Positions 1 through 9,588 are shown, counted from the first letter of the stretch. The stretch: DNA of 64,000 nt from Streptomyces sp. 1222.5 (GCF_900105245.1 NZ_FNSZ01000001.1:3224001-3288000), one strand, 5' to 3'. Translations and numbers: made by a program. Notes: a model not told the origin generated them from the sequence alone.

Positions 1-254
1 TTGGCGGCGGCCCGGTCACCCGCCGCGGTGGCGGCCCGCAGCTGGGGTTCGGCTCCGTCGAGGTCACCCCGGCGCAGGAGCATGGCGCCGAGCACGCTCG
101 CCGCCTCGGCGTCGCCGCTCTGCGCCGCGAGAGCGAGCCGTACTTCTTCTCCGGCATCCCCCGTGTCGCTCAAGTCGTCGCGGGTCGGCTCCTCGGAAGG
201 CTGCACAAATCGCCCTGACTCGAACAGAGTTGCCTTGTCCCCCATAACGTCCAT
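1..254 (-). CDS. Tetratricopeptide/Sel1-like repeat protein, N-terminal part (truncated by window edge)
   Basis: Reading the minus strand from an ATG at 254 gives 84 open codons that run off the left edge, so only the N-terminus is present. After about 40 acidic, presumably disordered residues comes a helical stretch containing AAQSGDAEAASVLGAMLLRR and GDLDGAEPQLRAATAAGD, which has the alanine/glycine helix-turn-helix spacing of TPR or Sel1 repeats. An AGGTGG ribosome binding site lies 7 nt before the ATG; a second in-frame ATG is at 245. Repeat proteins of this type are usually scaffolds, and no specific partner can be inferred. The family call is moderately sure and the coding call is good. 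Confidence 0.7.
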   Translation of the reverse strand, partial: MDVMGDKATLFESGRFVQPSEEPTRDDLSDTGDAGEEVRLALAAQSGDAEAASVLGAMLLRRGDLDGAEPQLRAATAAGDRAAA

Positions 255-284
255 CGTCGCACCACCTGCAACCTGGGTACACCC

Positions 285-290
285 GGTATA
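285..290 (-). promoter_or_regulatory. Candidate -10 element for the TPR gene
   Basis: TATACC on the minus strand about 30 nt upstream of the TPR start would give a leader of roughly 24 nt. No convincing -35 was found at 16–18 nt. This is a weak, by-eye call. Confidence 0.3.
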
Positions 291-420
291 CCGCAGCCCG
301 TGAGGTCACTTCAGCGTTTTGTCGACATGCCCACAGGACGACAAGTCAAACACACTCGACCCCAACTCCCCCCGGCGGCGCGGCCGTCCCTCCCCCCAGT
401 ACATGAGTTCGCACACCACG

Positions 421-450
421 AAGGCCCGGATCCCTTGGGATCCGGGCCTT
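421..450 (-). terminator. Intrinsic terminator downstream of the initiator tRNA
   Basis: Perfect inverted repeat: 14-bp arms at 421–434 (AAGGCCCGGATCCC) and 437–450 with a 2-nt gap. It starts 10 nt beyond the tRNA 3' end, as expected for the end of a tRNA transcript. No long U-tract follows, which is usual in Streptomyces. Confidence 0.85.
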
Positions 451-459
451 CGATCGCAG

Positions 460-533
460 TAGCGGGGACAGGATTTGAACCTGCGACCTCTGGGTTATGA
501 GCCCAGCGAGCTACCGAGCTGCTCCACCCCGCG
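460..533 (-). tRNA. Initiator tRNA-fMet (anticodon CAT)
   Basis: The minus strand folds into a cloverleaf with anticodon CAT in the loop CTCATAA. Two initiator hallmarks are visible: three consecutive G-C pairs in the anticodon stem (GGG/CCC flanking the loop), and no Watson–Crick pair at the acceptor end, with C1 facing U72. The T arm GGTTCAAATCC is canonical. The discriminator is A73 and the genome continues CTG, so CCA is not encoded and must be added enzymatically. Elongator tRNA-Met is unlikely because of the C1/U72 mismatch and the GGG/CCC stem. Confidence 0.93.
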
Positions 534-574
534 CCGTTGCCTGACAACCGTACCACGGCGCGGGGTGGTCTTGA

Positions 575-3475
575 TCAACTCCCGTTCTTGCCGCTCGGCT
601 TCTCGGTCCTGGACTGCGCGTCCTGAGCCCGCTTCAGCGCCGCCTCCAGGTCCTTCTGCGCCTTGGCGTACGCGTCCCAGTCCGGGCCGTCCGGCTGCTG
701 CAGGGCCTCCTTGCCGGCGTCGATGGCCTTCTGGGCGTCCGCAAGTGCCTGCTTGACCGTGGGGTTGCCGGTGTCGGGCGGGTTGGTGCCGGTGTCCGGC
801 GGCGTGGTGGTCGTGCCCTTCACGCCGAACACGTCGTCCAGGGCCGCGTCCAGCGTGTCCTCGAAGGCGGTCTTGCCTCCGTAGGTGACCAGAACCTTGC
901 GCAGCAACGGGTACTTGAGCGATCCGCCGCGTACGTAGACGGGCTCCACGTACAGCAGTCCCCCGTCGAGCGGCACGGTCAGCAGATTGCCGTACTCGAC
1001 CTTCGAATGCCCGCGGCTGAGCAGGCTGATGGTCTCGGCGATGGCCGATTCGGAGTTGAACTGGCTCTGCACCTGTTTGGGGCCGTCGACGGTGGTGCTC
1101 GTGGGCAGTTTCAGGACTCTGATCTTGCCGTAGTCACTGGCGCGCGGATCGGAGTCGACCGCCATGAACGCGCTCAGGTTGTCCCGCCCGTTGGGCGTGA
1201 ACGTCGTCGTCAGCGAGAACGCCTGCGCGGTCTGGTCCGGCATCTTCATGCTCAGGTAGTACGGCGGGACCGCGCTGCCGGAGTCGTTGGCCGGATCATC
1301 GGGCACCTGCCAGACCTCGCTGCCGCTGAGGAACGTCTGGGCGTCCGTCACGTGGTAGCGGGTGAGCAGTTCGCGCTGGACCTTGAACAGGTCCTGCGGG
1401 TACCGCAGATGATCCATCAGGTCCGCGGAGATGGTGCTCTTCGCCTTCACCGTGCCGGGGAAGGCCTTCATCCAGGTCTTCAGCACCGGGTCCTCGGTGT
1501 CCCACTGGTAGAGCTTGATCTCACCGGTGTACGCGTCGACGGTCGCCTTCACCGAGTTGCGGATGTAGTTGACCTGGTTCTGCTGGGCCACCACCGCACG
1601 GGAGTTGTTCGTCGCCGTCAGCGAGTCGGCCGTCGTGTCACCGAGGGTCGTACGGGACGAGTACGGGAAGCCGTTCGACGTGGTGTAGGCGTCGACGATC
1701 CACTGGATGCGGCCCTTGACGACGGCCGGGTAGGCGTCGCCGTCGATGGTCAGCCAGGGGGCGACCGCCTCCACGCGCTCCTTGGGCGTGCGGTTGTACA
1801 GGATCCGCGAGCCCTTGCCGATCGCGCCCGAGTACAGGATCTGCGGCTCGTTGAACGACAACGCGTACGCGGCCCGGTTGAGCGGGCTGTCGAGGTCGAC
1901 CCCGCTCCTGCCGGCGTAGCTGGTGGTCTTCTCCCCGCTGTCGTCCGAGTAGTCGATCTCCTTCTGCGGACCGCCGACGATGGAGTACGCGGTGGTCTTC
2001 TCGCCGTAGTAGACCCGCTGTTCGTACGTGCCCAGGTCGCCGCGGGACGGCAGGTCGGACTCGGTGAAGACCGGCTCGCCGTTGGAGTCGGCCTCCGTGC
2101 CCTTGGCGGCGACCACGCCGTAACCGTGCGTGTAGCGGAAGTGGTCGTTGATCCAGTTGTTCTTCGGGATGCCGTCCAGGTTCAGCTCGCGCAGCCCGAG
2201 GACGGTGTCCTGCTCCTTGCCGTCCTTGGTGGGGTAGCGGTCGACGTCCAGGTTGGTCGGGAACCCGTAGTAGTTCTTCATCTGCTGCAACTGCTGGAAC
2301 GTGGGCGAGACGACGTTCGGATCGATGATCCGGATGCTCGCCGCGTCGTTCGCGTCGTTGCGCAGCTTGGTCTTGTCGGAGGTCGTGGACTTGCCCGCGT
2401 ACTCGCTGACCTTGGTGTCGTCGATGCCGTACGCCTCGCGGGTCGCCTTGAGGTTCTTCTGGACGTACGGGGCTTCCTTGGCCTGCTCGTTGGGCTGGAC
2501 CTGGAACTTCTGCACGATCGCCGGGTACAGCCCGCCGATCAGGATCGCCGAGAGCACCATCAGGCCGAAGCCGATGACCGGCAGTTGCCAGGTGCGCCGC
2601 CACAGCGTGGCGAAGAACAGCAGCGCGCAGATGACGGCGATGCAGAACAGGATCGTCTTGGCCGGCAGGTAGGCGTTGGCGTCGACGTAGCGCAGGCCGG
2701 TCCAGTTGCCGGTCGCCTTGAAGTCGCTGGACTTGACGGCCAGGCCGTACCGGTCGAGCCAGTAGGCGACCGCCTTGAGGGCGACGAAGATGCCGAGCAG
2801 CACCGACAGATGCCCGGTCGCGGCGGCCGTGGCACGCGCGCCGGGGCTCGTGACGCGCAGCCCGCCGTACAGGTAGTGGGTGAGTGCGGCGGCGATCAGG
2901 CAGAGGATCGCGGCGGCGAAGCCGAAGCCCAGCAGGAACCGGTACCAGGGCAGGTCGAAGGCGTAGAAGGAGATGTCGAGGTGGAACTGCGGGTCCTTCT
3001 CGTGGAAGGGGACGCCGTTGACCCACATCAGCCAGGTCCGCCACTGGCTCGACGCCGAGGCACCGGCGATGAGGCCGACCAGGGCGGTGACGGCGAGCAG
3101 CAGCCACTTCTTGTACGGCGCTATGGCCATCCGGTACCGGTCGAGGCTCTGCTGCTCCATGGACATGGCGCTCAGCGGGGGCCGCAGCCGGTGCGCGAGC
3201 CAGATGTTGACGCCCACGGCCAGTGCCATCAGCAGGCCGAAGACGAAGAACAGCCCGATCTTGGTCGACAGCGTGGTCGTGAACACGGACGAGTAGTGCA
3301 CCGACCGGTACCACAGCCAGTCCGTCCAGAAGCCCGCGAACATGGTGAACGCCATGCCGAGGACTGCCAGGACGCCCAGTGTCACGAGCAGGGTCCTCAC
3401 GCGCCGGGACGGGCGGCCCGCTCTGATCCGTGGACCCGTCGGGCCTCCGCCGCGGTCCGGCATCTGGAAAGCCAA
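575..3475 (-). CDS. UPF0182 family large integral membrane protein
   Basis: About 966 aa. The N-terminal third is hydrophobic with about seven membrane segments (for example around [16 protein letters not shown] and [16 protein letters not shown]), followed by a large, presumably extracytoplasmic region and a Pro/Thr linker with a charged C-terminus ([12 protein letters not shown]). This is the layout of UPF0182, a conserved actinobacterial family of unknown function. A TTG start at 3475 is preferred because GAGGTG lies 6 nt upstream and the product begins [10 protein letters not shown] like relatives I recall. GTG at 3484 or ATG at 3463 are alternatives without a good ribosome binding site. 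The tRNA lies downstream on the same strand. The family call is firm and the function unknown. Confidence 0.93.
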   Translation of the reverse strand: MAFQMPDRGGGPTGPRIRAGRPSRRVRTLLVTLGVLAVLGMAFTMFAGFWTDWLWYRSVHYSSVFTTTLSTKIGLFFVFGLLMALAVGVNIWLAHRLRPPLSAMSMEQQSLDRYRMAIAPYKKWLLLAVTALVGLIAGASASSQWRTWLMWVNGVPFHEKDPQFHLDISFYAFDLPWYRFLLGFGFAAAILCLIAAALTHYLYGGLRVTSPGARATAAATGHLSVLLGIFVALKAVAYWLDRYGLAVKSSDFKATGNWTGLRYVDANAYLPAKTILFCIAVICALLFFATLWRRTWQLPVIGFGLMVLSAILIGGLYPAIVQKFQVQPNEQAKEAPYVQKNLKATREAYGIDDTKVSEYAGKSTTSDKTKLRNDANDAASIRIIDPNVVSPTFQQLQQMKNYYGFPTNLDVDRYPTKDGKEQDTVLGLRELNLDGIPKNNWINDHFRYTHGYGVVAAKGTEADSNGEPVFTESDLPSRGDLGTYEQRVYYGEKTTAYSIVGGPQKEIDYSDDSGEKTTSYAGRSGVDLDSPLNRAAYALSFNEPQILYSGAIGKGSRILYNRTPKERVEAVAPWLTIDGDAYPAVVKGRIQWIVDAYTTSNGFPYSSRTTLGDTTADSLTATNNSRAVVAQQNQVNYIRNSVKATVDAYTGEIKLYQWDTEDPVLKTWMKAFPGTVKAKSTISADLMDHLRYPQDLFKVQRELLTRYHVTDAQTFLSGSEVWQVPDDPANDSGSAVPPYYLSMKMPDQTAQAFSLTTTFTPNGRDNLSAFMAVDSDPRASDYGKIRVLKLPTSTTVDGPKQVQSQFNSESAIAETISLLSRGHSKVEYGNLLTVPLDGGLLYVEPVYVRGGSLKYPLLRKVLVTYGGKTAFEDTLDAALDDVFGVKGTTTTPPDTGTNPPDTGNPTVKQALADAQKAIDAGKEALQQPDGPDWDAYAKAQKDLEAALKRAQDAQSRTEKPSGKNGS

Positions 3476-3626
3476 GGTGCGCACCTCGAAGTCGCTGTCG
3501 ATCCGTCAGGCCCCCGGTTTCGCGGGCCCTCCGTGGCCCCCCGTGATCGTGGGCCCACACCTATGCAACTTACTCACGGTTTACTCGGTTCCCGATTCCG
3601 GGCGGGAACGAGGCAGGATTGTGACC

Positions 3627-4169
3627 ATGTCCAACACTCCCATGGCAGCGAACCCGCTCACCCGGGCCGTACTCGAGATCGACGAGTACGCCTCCGGCCT
3701 CGGCTGGGAACAGCCCGCTCGCCTCTTCGCCCTCGTCGACACCGCACGGCTGCGGGCCCAGGAACCCTCGCTCGCGGCCCAGCTGGGCCTGGAGAACGAG
3801 TCCGAGACCGCCGGTCTCACCCCGATCGAGCAGGACGAGATCCCGTCCGGCAAGCCGCTGGACGAGTTCCTCGGCACCATCGCCTGGCCGGACGCGGTGG
3901 CCGGCTGCGCGCTCACGGTGGAGCGCCTGATGCTGCCGCCGTCGGCCGAGGCGCAGGTCCCGCAGGGCCTGAGCGAGGCCAAGCTGGCCAAGTGGGTGGC
4001 CGATCACCCCGAGCGCCAGGAGGTCCGGATGACGGTCGCGGTGCTGCGCGACGGCACCCGCGAGTCGGCGCTGCGGCTGCGCGAGAAGGACTCCTCGACG
4101 GAGGTCCTGACCGGCCCCGACCTGGTTCCGGGGCTCGCCCAGGCACTGTCCTCGACGTTCGCGGACTGA
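3627..4169 (+). CDS. PPA1309-family conserved actinobacterial protein
   Basis: A 180-aa soluble acidic protein starting MSNTPMAANPLTRAVLEID, with ASGLGWEQPARLFALVDT near residue 30. This is the pattern of the small PPA1309 family that sits beside UPF0182 in actinobacteria; function unknown. The ATG at 3627 was chosen because the sequence CAGGAT at 3614–3619 lies exactly 7 nt upstream, suggesting a leaderless transcript. An in-frame GTG lies two codons earlier. It is divergent from UPF0182 and convergent with ylbL, with a bidirectional terminator between. Confidence 0.88.
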   Translation: MSNTPMAANPLTRAVLEIDEYASGLGWEQPARLFALVDTARLRAQEPSLAAQLGLENESETAGLTPIEQDEIPSGKPLDEFLGTIAWPDAVAGCALTVERLMLPPSAEAQVPQGLSEAKLAKWVADHPERQEVRMTVAVLRDGTRESALRLREKDSSTEVLTGPDLVPGLAQALSSTFAD

Positions 4170-4190
4170 CGTCCGGCGGGTACGGCGATG

Positions 4191-4218
4191 GGGGCGCCCC
4201 GGATGTGCGGGGCGCCCC
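4191..4218. terminator. Bidirectional terminator between convergent genes
   Basis: GGGGCGCCCC at 4191–4200 and again at 4209–4218 forms a 10-bp stem with an 8-nt loop between the PPA1309 gene and ylbL, which point at each other. Confidence 0.75.
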
Positions 4219-4238
4219 CAGCCGTGCTCAGCGGCCGC

Positions 4239-5336
4239 TCAGCCCTTGGTGGCGCACTTGGGCAGGGCCGCGGTGTTCCCGCCGCGGATGTCCTTCAGCA
4301 CGCCGAGGGCGTCCCCGATCGTCTTGACCTTGACCAGGGTGAGCCCGCTCGGGGTGTCCTTGGCGGCGGCCGCGCAGTTCTCGGCCGGCGTCAGGAAGTA
4401 CTGGGCGCCCTTGCTGCGCGCGCCCACGGTCTTCATCTCGATGCCGCCGATCGGGCCGACCGTGCCGTTGTCGTCGATGGTGCCGGTGCCAGCGACGAAC
4501 CTGCCGCCCGTGAGGTTGCCCGGGGTGAGCTTGTCGTAGATCCCGAGGGCGAACATCAGACCGGCGCTGGGGCCGCCGACGTCGGCGAGCTTGATGTCGA
4601 TGGAGAACGGGAAGGTGTGGTCGGTCCCGGCGGAGATCCCGACGATGGCCCGCTTGGCGCCTGTGTCGTGGGAGGTCGCCGTCGTGATGGCGACGTCCTG
4701 TGTCTTCGTCGCCGCCTTGTTCGCCCTCTCGGCGGCGGCCTGCGCCTTGGCCGGGACGACCGTGAAGACGACCTTCTGACCGGCCTTGTGCCTGGTCACC
4801 AGCTTGGCGACGTCGGACGGCTGCTTGACCGCCGTGCCGTCCACGGCCTTGATCACGTCACCGGCGTGCAGCCGGCCCTCGGCCGGGGAGTCCTTGACGA
4901 CGGTGGAGACGATCACCCAGGACTTCACCGGGACGCCCAGCTCCTTCAGGGCGGCGACCTTGGCGCTCTCCTGGGACTGGCTGAACTCCTCGGCGTTCTC
5001 CTGGGAGGACTGCTCCTCCGTCTTGCCGTCCGGGTAGAGGGTGTCGTGCGGGACGATCTTGCTGTCGTGGGCCAGCCACCCGTAGACGGCCTCCACCAGG
5101 TTCATCCGGAAGTCCGCGCTGGTGACCCGGACCGTGGTCATGTTCAGATGACCGTCGGCCGGATAGGTCTTGTGCCCGGAGATCTGCAGCACCGGCTCGC
5201 CGTCGTGGTCCCCCAGCGTGTTCACGGTCGGGCCGGGGGACATCTCCGAGAACGGCACGGGGATGAGCACTCCCGCGCACAGGAGCGCGATCAGCATCAG
5301 GGTGGAGGCGAGCATCGTCGCGGTGCGGCGTGGCAT
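4239..5336 (-). CDS. YlbL-type membrane-anchored PDZ/Lon-like serine protease
   Basis: 365 aa. Residues 8–28 form a signal-anchor helix (MLASTLMLIALLCAGVLIPV). A PDZ domain covers roughly 125–200 (VVKDSPAEGRLHAGDVIKAVDG), and a Lon-like proteolytic domain lies at the C-terminus. The Ser–Lys catalytic dyad is visible: Ser257 in ADVGGPSAGLMFAL and Lys302 in GIEMKTVGA. Family members are extracytoplasmic proteases tethered to the membrane and implicated in quality control. It is followed by a small membrane protein gene on the same strand 50 nt upstream. Catalytic residues are intact, so an active protease is expected; substrates are unknown. Confidence 0.92.
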   Translation of the reverse strand: MPRRTATMLASTLMLIALLCAGVLIPVPFSEMSPGPTVNTLGDHDGEPVLQISGHKTYPADGHLNMTTVRVTSADFRMNLVEAVYGWLAHDSKIVPHDTLYPDGKTEEQSSQENAEEFSQSQESAKVAALKELGVPVKSWVIVSTVVKDSPAEGRLHAGDVIKAVDGTAVKQPSDVAKLVTRHKAGQKVVFTVVPAKAQAAAERANKAATKTQDVAITTATSHDTGAKRAIVGISAGTDHTFPFSIDIKLADVGGPSAGLMFALGIYDKLTPGNLTGGRFVAGTGTIDDNGTVGPIGGIEMKTVGARSKGAQYFLTPAENCAAAAKDTPSGLTLVKVKTIGDALGVLKDIRGGNTAALPKCATKG

Positions 5337-5386
5337 GCCATGACAGTACGGGACGGCTGTGTCAGCGCACCGTCAGGGCACCCGCG

Positions 5387-5560
5387 TCACGCCTCGCGCG
5401 CGCTCGTGTCCGTCTTCTCCATGGCGGCGCGGAATCGGGCGTACCCGTCGAGCTCCGGACCGTCGCTGCGCATCTTGCGCGTCCGGTTGGCCCAACTACC
5501 CCACAGTCCGGCCGCTATCGCAGCCACCATCGGAATCAGCAACCAGGCGAGAGCCGCCAT
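5387..5560 (-). CDS. Small single-pass membrane protein
   Basis: 57 aa. It begins MAALAWLLIPMVAAIAAGLW, a clear membrane helix, followed by a basic stretch (NRTRKMRSDG) and a charged tail ending in TSAREA. A strong GGGAGG ribosome binding site lies 5 nt before the ATG, and G/C dominates third codon positions. It lies 50 nt upstream of ylbL on the same strand and may be co-transcribed, so a YlbL accessory role is conceivable but purely inferred. No known family recognised. Confidence 0.75.
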   Translation of the reverse strand: MAALAWLLIPMVAAIAAGLWGSWANRTRKMRSDGPELDGYARFRAAMEKTDTSAREA

Positions 5561-5699
5561 GCCGACCTCCCAACCCCTTGAGCGTCTGCGACTGACTGAT
5601 CAGCAGATTAACCATTCGCACTGACAACGCTCACGCGAGGGTGCCGGTTACGCAACCGCATGGCCCGGTTGGCCGAACGTGCCGCACGGTGGGGAGCGG

Positions 5700-6161
5700 T
5701 CAGCAGGCGCCGACCCACTCCTCGGTCCCATCGGAGAACTTCTGGTGCTTCCAGATGGGGACCTCGTGCTTGATGTCGTCGATCAGCCGGCGGCAGGCGT
5801 CGAAGGCCTCCGCGCGGTGCGGGCACGCCACGGCGACCACGACGGCGAGGTCCCCGATCCGCAGGTCACCCACACGGTGGACGGCGGCCAGCGCGCGCAC
5901 CGGGAAGTCCGCGACGACCTTCTCGGCGATCCGCCGCATCTCGGCCTCGGCACTGGGATGGCAGGAGTACCCGAGCCCGTCGACGTCGGCGCCGCCGTCG
6001 TGGTTGCGCACGGTCCCGACGAACAGCGCGATGCCGCCGGCCGCCTCGTCCCCGACGGCCCGGAACACCTCGTCGACGGAGAGCGCGGTCTCCCGGACAC
6101 CGATCAGCTTGACGGGATCCTGAGCGGCCTGCTCACCGGGGTGCTCGTTCGCGTGTGCCAT
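5700..6161 (-). CDS. moaE: Molybdopterin synthase catalytic subunit MoaE
   Basis: 153 aa. MoaE, with MoaD, transfers sulfur to cyclic pyranopterin monophosphate to form molybdopterin. The family signature is complete: VGTVRNHDGG near residue 50, HRVGDLRIGD near 96, and the C-terminal HEVPIWKHQKFSDG with catalytic Lys138, ending EEWVGAC. The ATG at 6161 has CAGGAT exactly 7 nt upstream, indicating a leaderless transcript; GGGAGG immediately beside the ATG is too close to act as a normal ribosome binding site. No moaD lies nearby; MoeZ, which can activate MoaD-like proteins, is encoded 35 kb away. Confidence 0.95.
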   Translation of the reverse strand: MAHANEHPGEQAAQDPVKLIGVRETALSVDEVFRAVGDEAAGGIALFVGTVRNHDGGADVDGLGYSCHPSAEAEMRRIAEKVVADFPVRALAAVHRVGDLRIGDLAVVVAVACPHRAEAFDACRRLIDDIKHEVPIWKHQKFSDGTEEWVGAC

Positions 6162-6275
6162 ACCTCCCATCCTGCCGCACGCGTATGACATCCCGGTATA
6201 CGAGATTCACCAGTCCCGCGCGCACCGGCGTTTGGAGCGTCCTACAGGACGCGCGGCACACGCGGGTCCCGGGTC

Positions 6276-7388
6276 TCACACCCGCCGCCGCGCCTTCCGG
6301 GCCCGGCGGACCACGGCGGCGGCACCGAGCAGGGCCACCGTCGCGCCCGCCGCACCCGCGGCCGTCGCGTCCTTGCGCCCCAGCCGCCGGCCGGCGACCG
6401 TGTGCCGACCGGAGACCTCCTCCAGCAGCTCCGCGAGGACCTCCTCGTTGGTCCACTTCGGCCGCCACCCGGCGTCGTGCAGCCGGCTCCCGCTGACCAC
6501 CCAGGGGTACATCGTGTAGGCCAGGTCCCCCGCCGGGGACGGTGTGAGCCCGATCCGGTGCAGCCGGGCCGCGGCGCCGAGCGCGACCGCCGACGGCAGC
6601 TCCATCCGCCGGATCCCGCTCAGCTCCTCGACCTCCTCCTGCTCGAGCCAGCCGTCGCAGCCGACGGCGAGTTCCCCGTCGACCTTCTCCAGGACGGCGT
6701 ACTCCAGCGCACCGCAGAGGTCCTCGACATGGCAGAACTGCCACGCCGGCCGGGATCCGGCGACGACGAGCAGCCGGGGCGACTCGAAGTACCGGGTCAG
6801 TGCCGTGTCCGTGCCGCCGACCAGGACGGCGGGCCGGACCACGCTGACGTTCAGACCCGGGTGCGCCCGGGGCGCGCGCCGGGCCAGCCGTTCGATCTCC
6901 AGCAGGTCGCCCACGCCCGTGGCCTCGGCCGTCGCGCGGAGCTCGGCGTCCTCAGAGAGGGGCAGCTCGTTGTCCGGCAGCGCGCCGTAGACCATTGCGG
7001 AGGTGCACAGCACCACCCGGGGCACCCCGGCCGCCGCGGCGGCCGTCAGCACGGTCTGGGTCCCCCGGACGTTGTAAGCCGTGCGTGCGGCCGGATCGGT
7101 CTCCAGATCGAGGTCGAGCGCGAGGTGCACGACCACGTCCACGCCCCGCAGCTTGTCCGCGATCGCCGGGTCGCGGACGTCGAGGATGTGCCACTGGGCG
7201 TCGGCGCAGTCCCCGCGCCGCTCGTCGATGGCGACGACCCTCTTGATCTCCCCGGAGGCGGCGAGCCGCTCCGTGAGCAGGGCGCCCACCCCGGTGGCGG
7301 CGCCGGTGACCGCGACGACGGGCCCGCGCGCGGCGGGAGGGGTTGTGAGGTTTCGCGCTGCGCGAACCTGCGGATCTGGGGAACTCAC
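6276..7388 (-). CDS. NAD-dependent epimerase/dehydratase-like SDR protein
   Basis: About 370 aa. An extended short-chain dehydrogenase fold: nucleotide motif VAVTGAATGVGALL near residue 23, acidic residue after beta2 (VVAIDERRG), HLALDLDLE, and CTSAMVYGALPDN in place of the usual S…YxxxK region. The C-terminus carries a hydrophobic helix (AAGAAGATVALLGAAAV) before a basic tail, so it may be membrane-associated. GTG at 7388 was chosen for GGAG 8 nt upstream. A possible -10 (CAGGAT) sits at 7453–7458. Substrate unknown; the catalytic Tyr-Lys spacing looks atypical. Confidence 0.85.
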   Translation of the reverse strand: MSSPDPQVRAARNLTTPPAARGPVVAVTGAATGVGALLTERLAASGEIKRVVAIDERRGDCADAQWHILDVRDPAIADKLRGVDVVVHLALDLDLETDPAARTAYNVRGTQTVLTAAAAAGVPRVVLCTSAMVYGALPDNELPLSEDAELRATAEATGVGDLLEIERLARRAPRAHPGLNVSVVRPAVLVGGTDTALTRYFESPRLLVVAGSRPAWQFCHVEDLCGALEYAVLEKVDGELAVGCDGWLEQEEVEELSGIRRMELPSAVALGAAARLHRIGLTPSPAGDLAYTMYPWVVSGSRLHDAGWRPKWTNEEVLAELLEEVSGRHTVAGRRLGRKDATAAGAAGATVALLGAAAVVRRARKARRRV

Positions 7389-7579
7389 CGGGCGTCTCCA
7401 GCGGTTGTCTTCAGTACGGGCGCGAGTGACGCGTACGTACCAGGTGCATCCATCCTGCCGCAGGCCTTCCGTGGGCGAAGCACCGAGGCCCGATCGGGTC
7501 GGGGTGTCTACGCTGGGTGGTGACGTCGGGCAGCCGCGCCGCCGGGAGAGACCGGTGGCCTTACCAGCCGAGGAATCCC

Positions 7580-9013
7580 GTGAGTGACACCCCATTCGGT
7601 TTCGGCCTTCCGCCGGAGGAGCCGGAAGACGGCGACGAGGGCAAGAAGAAGGACCAGCAGAGCGGTGGTGGTCAGGGCCCGGCCAACCCGTTCGGTTTCG
7701 GCGGCGCGCCCGGGGCCGGGGGCTTCGGCGCCCCCGGCGCCGACAATCCGCTCGCAGCCATGTTCGGGTCCCTGAACCCCACCGACCTGGGCGCCGCGTT
7801 CCAGCAGCTGGGCCAGATGCTCTCCTACGAGGGCGGCCCGGTGAACTGGGACATGGCCAAGCAGATCGCCCGCCAGACGGTCGCCCAGGGCGCCCCGGAC
7901 GGCACGAAGGACGCCAGCGTGGGCCCGGCGGACCGCAAGGCGGTCGAGGAGGCCGTGCGCCTGGCCGACCTGTGGCTGGACGACGCGACGTCCCTGCCGT
8001 CGGGCTCCGCCTCCGCCGTGGCGTGGTCCCGCGCGGAGTGGGTCGAGGCGACCCTGCCCGCCTGGCAGGAGCTGGTCGACCCGGTCGCCGAGCGCGTCGG
8101 CGCGGCCATGGGCGACGTCCTGCCGGAGGAGATGCAGGCCATGGCGGGCCCGCTGATCGGCATGATGCGCTCGATGGGCGGCGCCATGTTCGGCACGCAG
8201 ATCGGCCAGGCCGTCGGCGTGCTGGCGGGCGAGGTCGTCGGCTCCACCGACATCGGCCTGCCGCTGGGCCCGGCCCGCAAGGCCGCGCTGCTGCCGGCCA
8301 ACGTCGAGGCCTTCGGCAAGGACCTCGGCGTCCCGCAGGAGGAGGTGCGGCTCTACCTGGCCCTGCGCGAGGCCGCCCACCAGCGTCTGTTCGCGCACGT
8401 GCCGTGGCTGCGCTCGCACCTGTTCGGCGCGGTCGACGGCTACGCGCGCGGGATCAAGGTCGACACGGCCAAGCTGGAGGACGTGGTCGGCCAGTTCGAC
8501 CCGCAGAACCCCGAGCAGCTGCAGGACGCGCTGCAGCAGGGCATGTTCCAGCCCGAGGACACGCCCGAGCAGAAGGCCGCCCTGGCGCGTCTGGAGACCG
8601 CTCTGGCGCTCGTCGAGGGCTGGGTGGACGCGGTGGTCCACGCGGCCGCGAAGCCGCGTCTGTCGTCGGCCGACGCCCTGCGCGAGACCCTGCGCCGCCG
8701 CCGCGCGACGGGCGGTCCGGCCGAGCAGACGTTCGCCACTCTGATCGGCCTGGAGCTGCGTCCGCGCCGGCTGCGTGACGCTTCCCGCCTGTGGGCCTCG
8801 CTCACGGACGCGCGCGGTGTCGACGGCCGGGACGACCTGTGGCACCACCCGGACATGCTGCCGACGGCCACCGACCTGGACGACCCGGACGGCTTCGTGC
8901 ACCGCGAGCAGATGGACTTCTCCGAGCTGGACAAGATGCTCGGCGAGGCCGCCGACAAGCCCGACCTGCGCAAGAAGGACGACGGCGAGACCAAGGGCGA
9001 CGACACCGAGTGA
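7580..9013 (+). CDS. Zincin_2/DUF2342 family zinc-dependent metalloprotease-like protein
   Basis: 477 aa. A disordered Gly/Pro-rich N-terminus (to about residue 60, with GFGGAPGAGGFGAPGAD) precedes a helical domain. The region LREAAHQRLFAHVPWLRSH (E264, H267) is the conserved zincin_2 core, in which these residues are thought to replace a classical HExxH motif. Found across actinobacteria beside ylbL and UPF0182; proteolytic activity is assumed from fold. GTG at 7580 is preferred for GAGGA about 5 nt upstream. It overlaps the next gene by 4 nt (GTGA), so the two are translationally coupled. Confidence 0.9.
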   Translation: MSDTPFGFGLPPEEPEDGDEGKKKDQQSGGGQGPANPFGFGGAPGAGGFGAPGADNPLAAMFGSLNPTDLGAAFQQLGQMLSYEGGPVNWDMAKQIARQTVAQGAPDGTKDASVGPADRKAVEEAVRLADLWLDDATSLPSGSASAVAWSRAEWVEATLPAWQELVDPVAERVGAAMGDVLPEEMQAMAGPLIGMMRSMGGAMFGTQIGQAVGVLAGEVVGSTDIGLPLGPARKAALLPANVEAFGKDLGVPQEEVRLYLALREAAHQRLFAHVPWLRSHLFGAVDGYARGIKVDTAKLEDVVGQFDPQNPEQLQDALQQGMFQPEDTPEQKAALARLETALALVEGWVDAVVHAAAKPRLSSADALRETLRRRRATGGPAEQTFATLIGLELRPRRLRDASRLWASLTDARGVDGRDDLWHHPDMLPTATDLDDPDGFVHREQMDFSELDKMLGEAADKPDLRKKDDGETKGDDTE

Positions 9014-9528
9014 GCCTCCACGACGACGCGGTCCTCGTCCTCAAGGGGTACGAGGGCCAGGAGGAGCTGCGCCAGGTCTACCTGGACCACCTCGCCACGC
9101 ATCCCGACGGCCTGTGGAAGGCCTGCGGGGACGGGCACATCACGGCGAGCGCGCTGGTGATCGACCCGGAGCGGGGCCGGGTGCTGCTCACCCTGCACCG
9201 GAAGCTGCGGATGTGGCTCCAGATGGGCGGTCACTGCGAGCCGACCGACGCGACCCTGGCCGAGGCCGCCCTGCGCGAGGCGGCCGAGGAGTCCGGCATC
9301 GCCTCCGGGCTGACCCTCCTGTCCGGCGGACCGGTGCGCCTGGACCGGCATCACACGCCGTGCGCCTGGCATCTGGACGTCCAGTACGCGGCGCTCGCTC
9401 CGGCCGGTGCCGTGGAGGCGATCAGCGACGAGTCGCTCGACCTGCGCTGGTTCCCCTACGCCGAGGTCGCGGACGTGGCCGACGGGTCGGTCGTACGGCT
9501 GCTGGAAGCGGCCCTCGCCAGGCTCTGA
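9010..9528 (+). CDS. NUDIX hydrolase
   Basis: 172 aa. The NUDIX box is present around residues 76–100, with G in MGGHCEP and the helix motif ALREAAEESGI that coordinates catalytic metal. These enzymes hydrolyse nucleoside diphosphates linked to another moiety; substrate cannot be predicted here. The GTG start overlaps the stop of the zincin_2 gene (GTGA), so expression is coupled. A perfect terminator follows 24 nt after the stop. Confidence 0.93.
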   Translation: MSLHDDAVLVLKGYEGQEELRQVYLDHLATHPDGLWKACGDGHITASALVIDPERGRVLLTLHRKLRMWLQMGGHCEPTDATLAEAALREAAEESGIASGLTLLSGGPVRLDRHHTPCAWHLDVQYAALAPAGAVEAISDESLDLRWFPYAEVADVADGSVVRLLEAALARL

Positions 9529-9552
9529 GGCACCCGCCCGCCCGCGAGCACG

Positions 9553-9588
9553 CGTGAGGGGCGGCCGCACAGGCGGCCGCCCCTCACG
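9553..9588. terminator. Bidirectional terminator
   Basis: Perfect 16-bp stem: arms 9553–9568 and 9573–9588 around a 4-nt loop ACAG, placed between the convergent NUDIX and AIM24 genes. Confidence 0.88.

Noticed and set aside
1007..4327. A 1106-codon plus-strand open frame running opposite the UPF0182 gene
   Set aside because: It is antisense to a clear gene, has composition typical of a GC-rich shadow frame and no ribosome binding site or domain.
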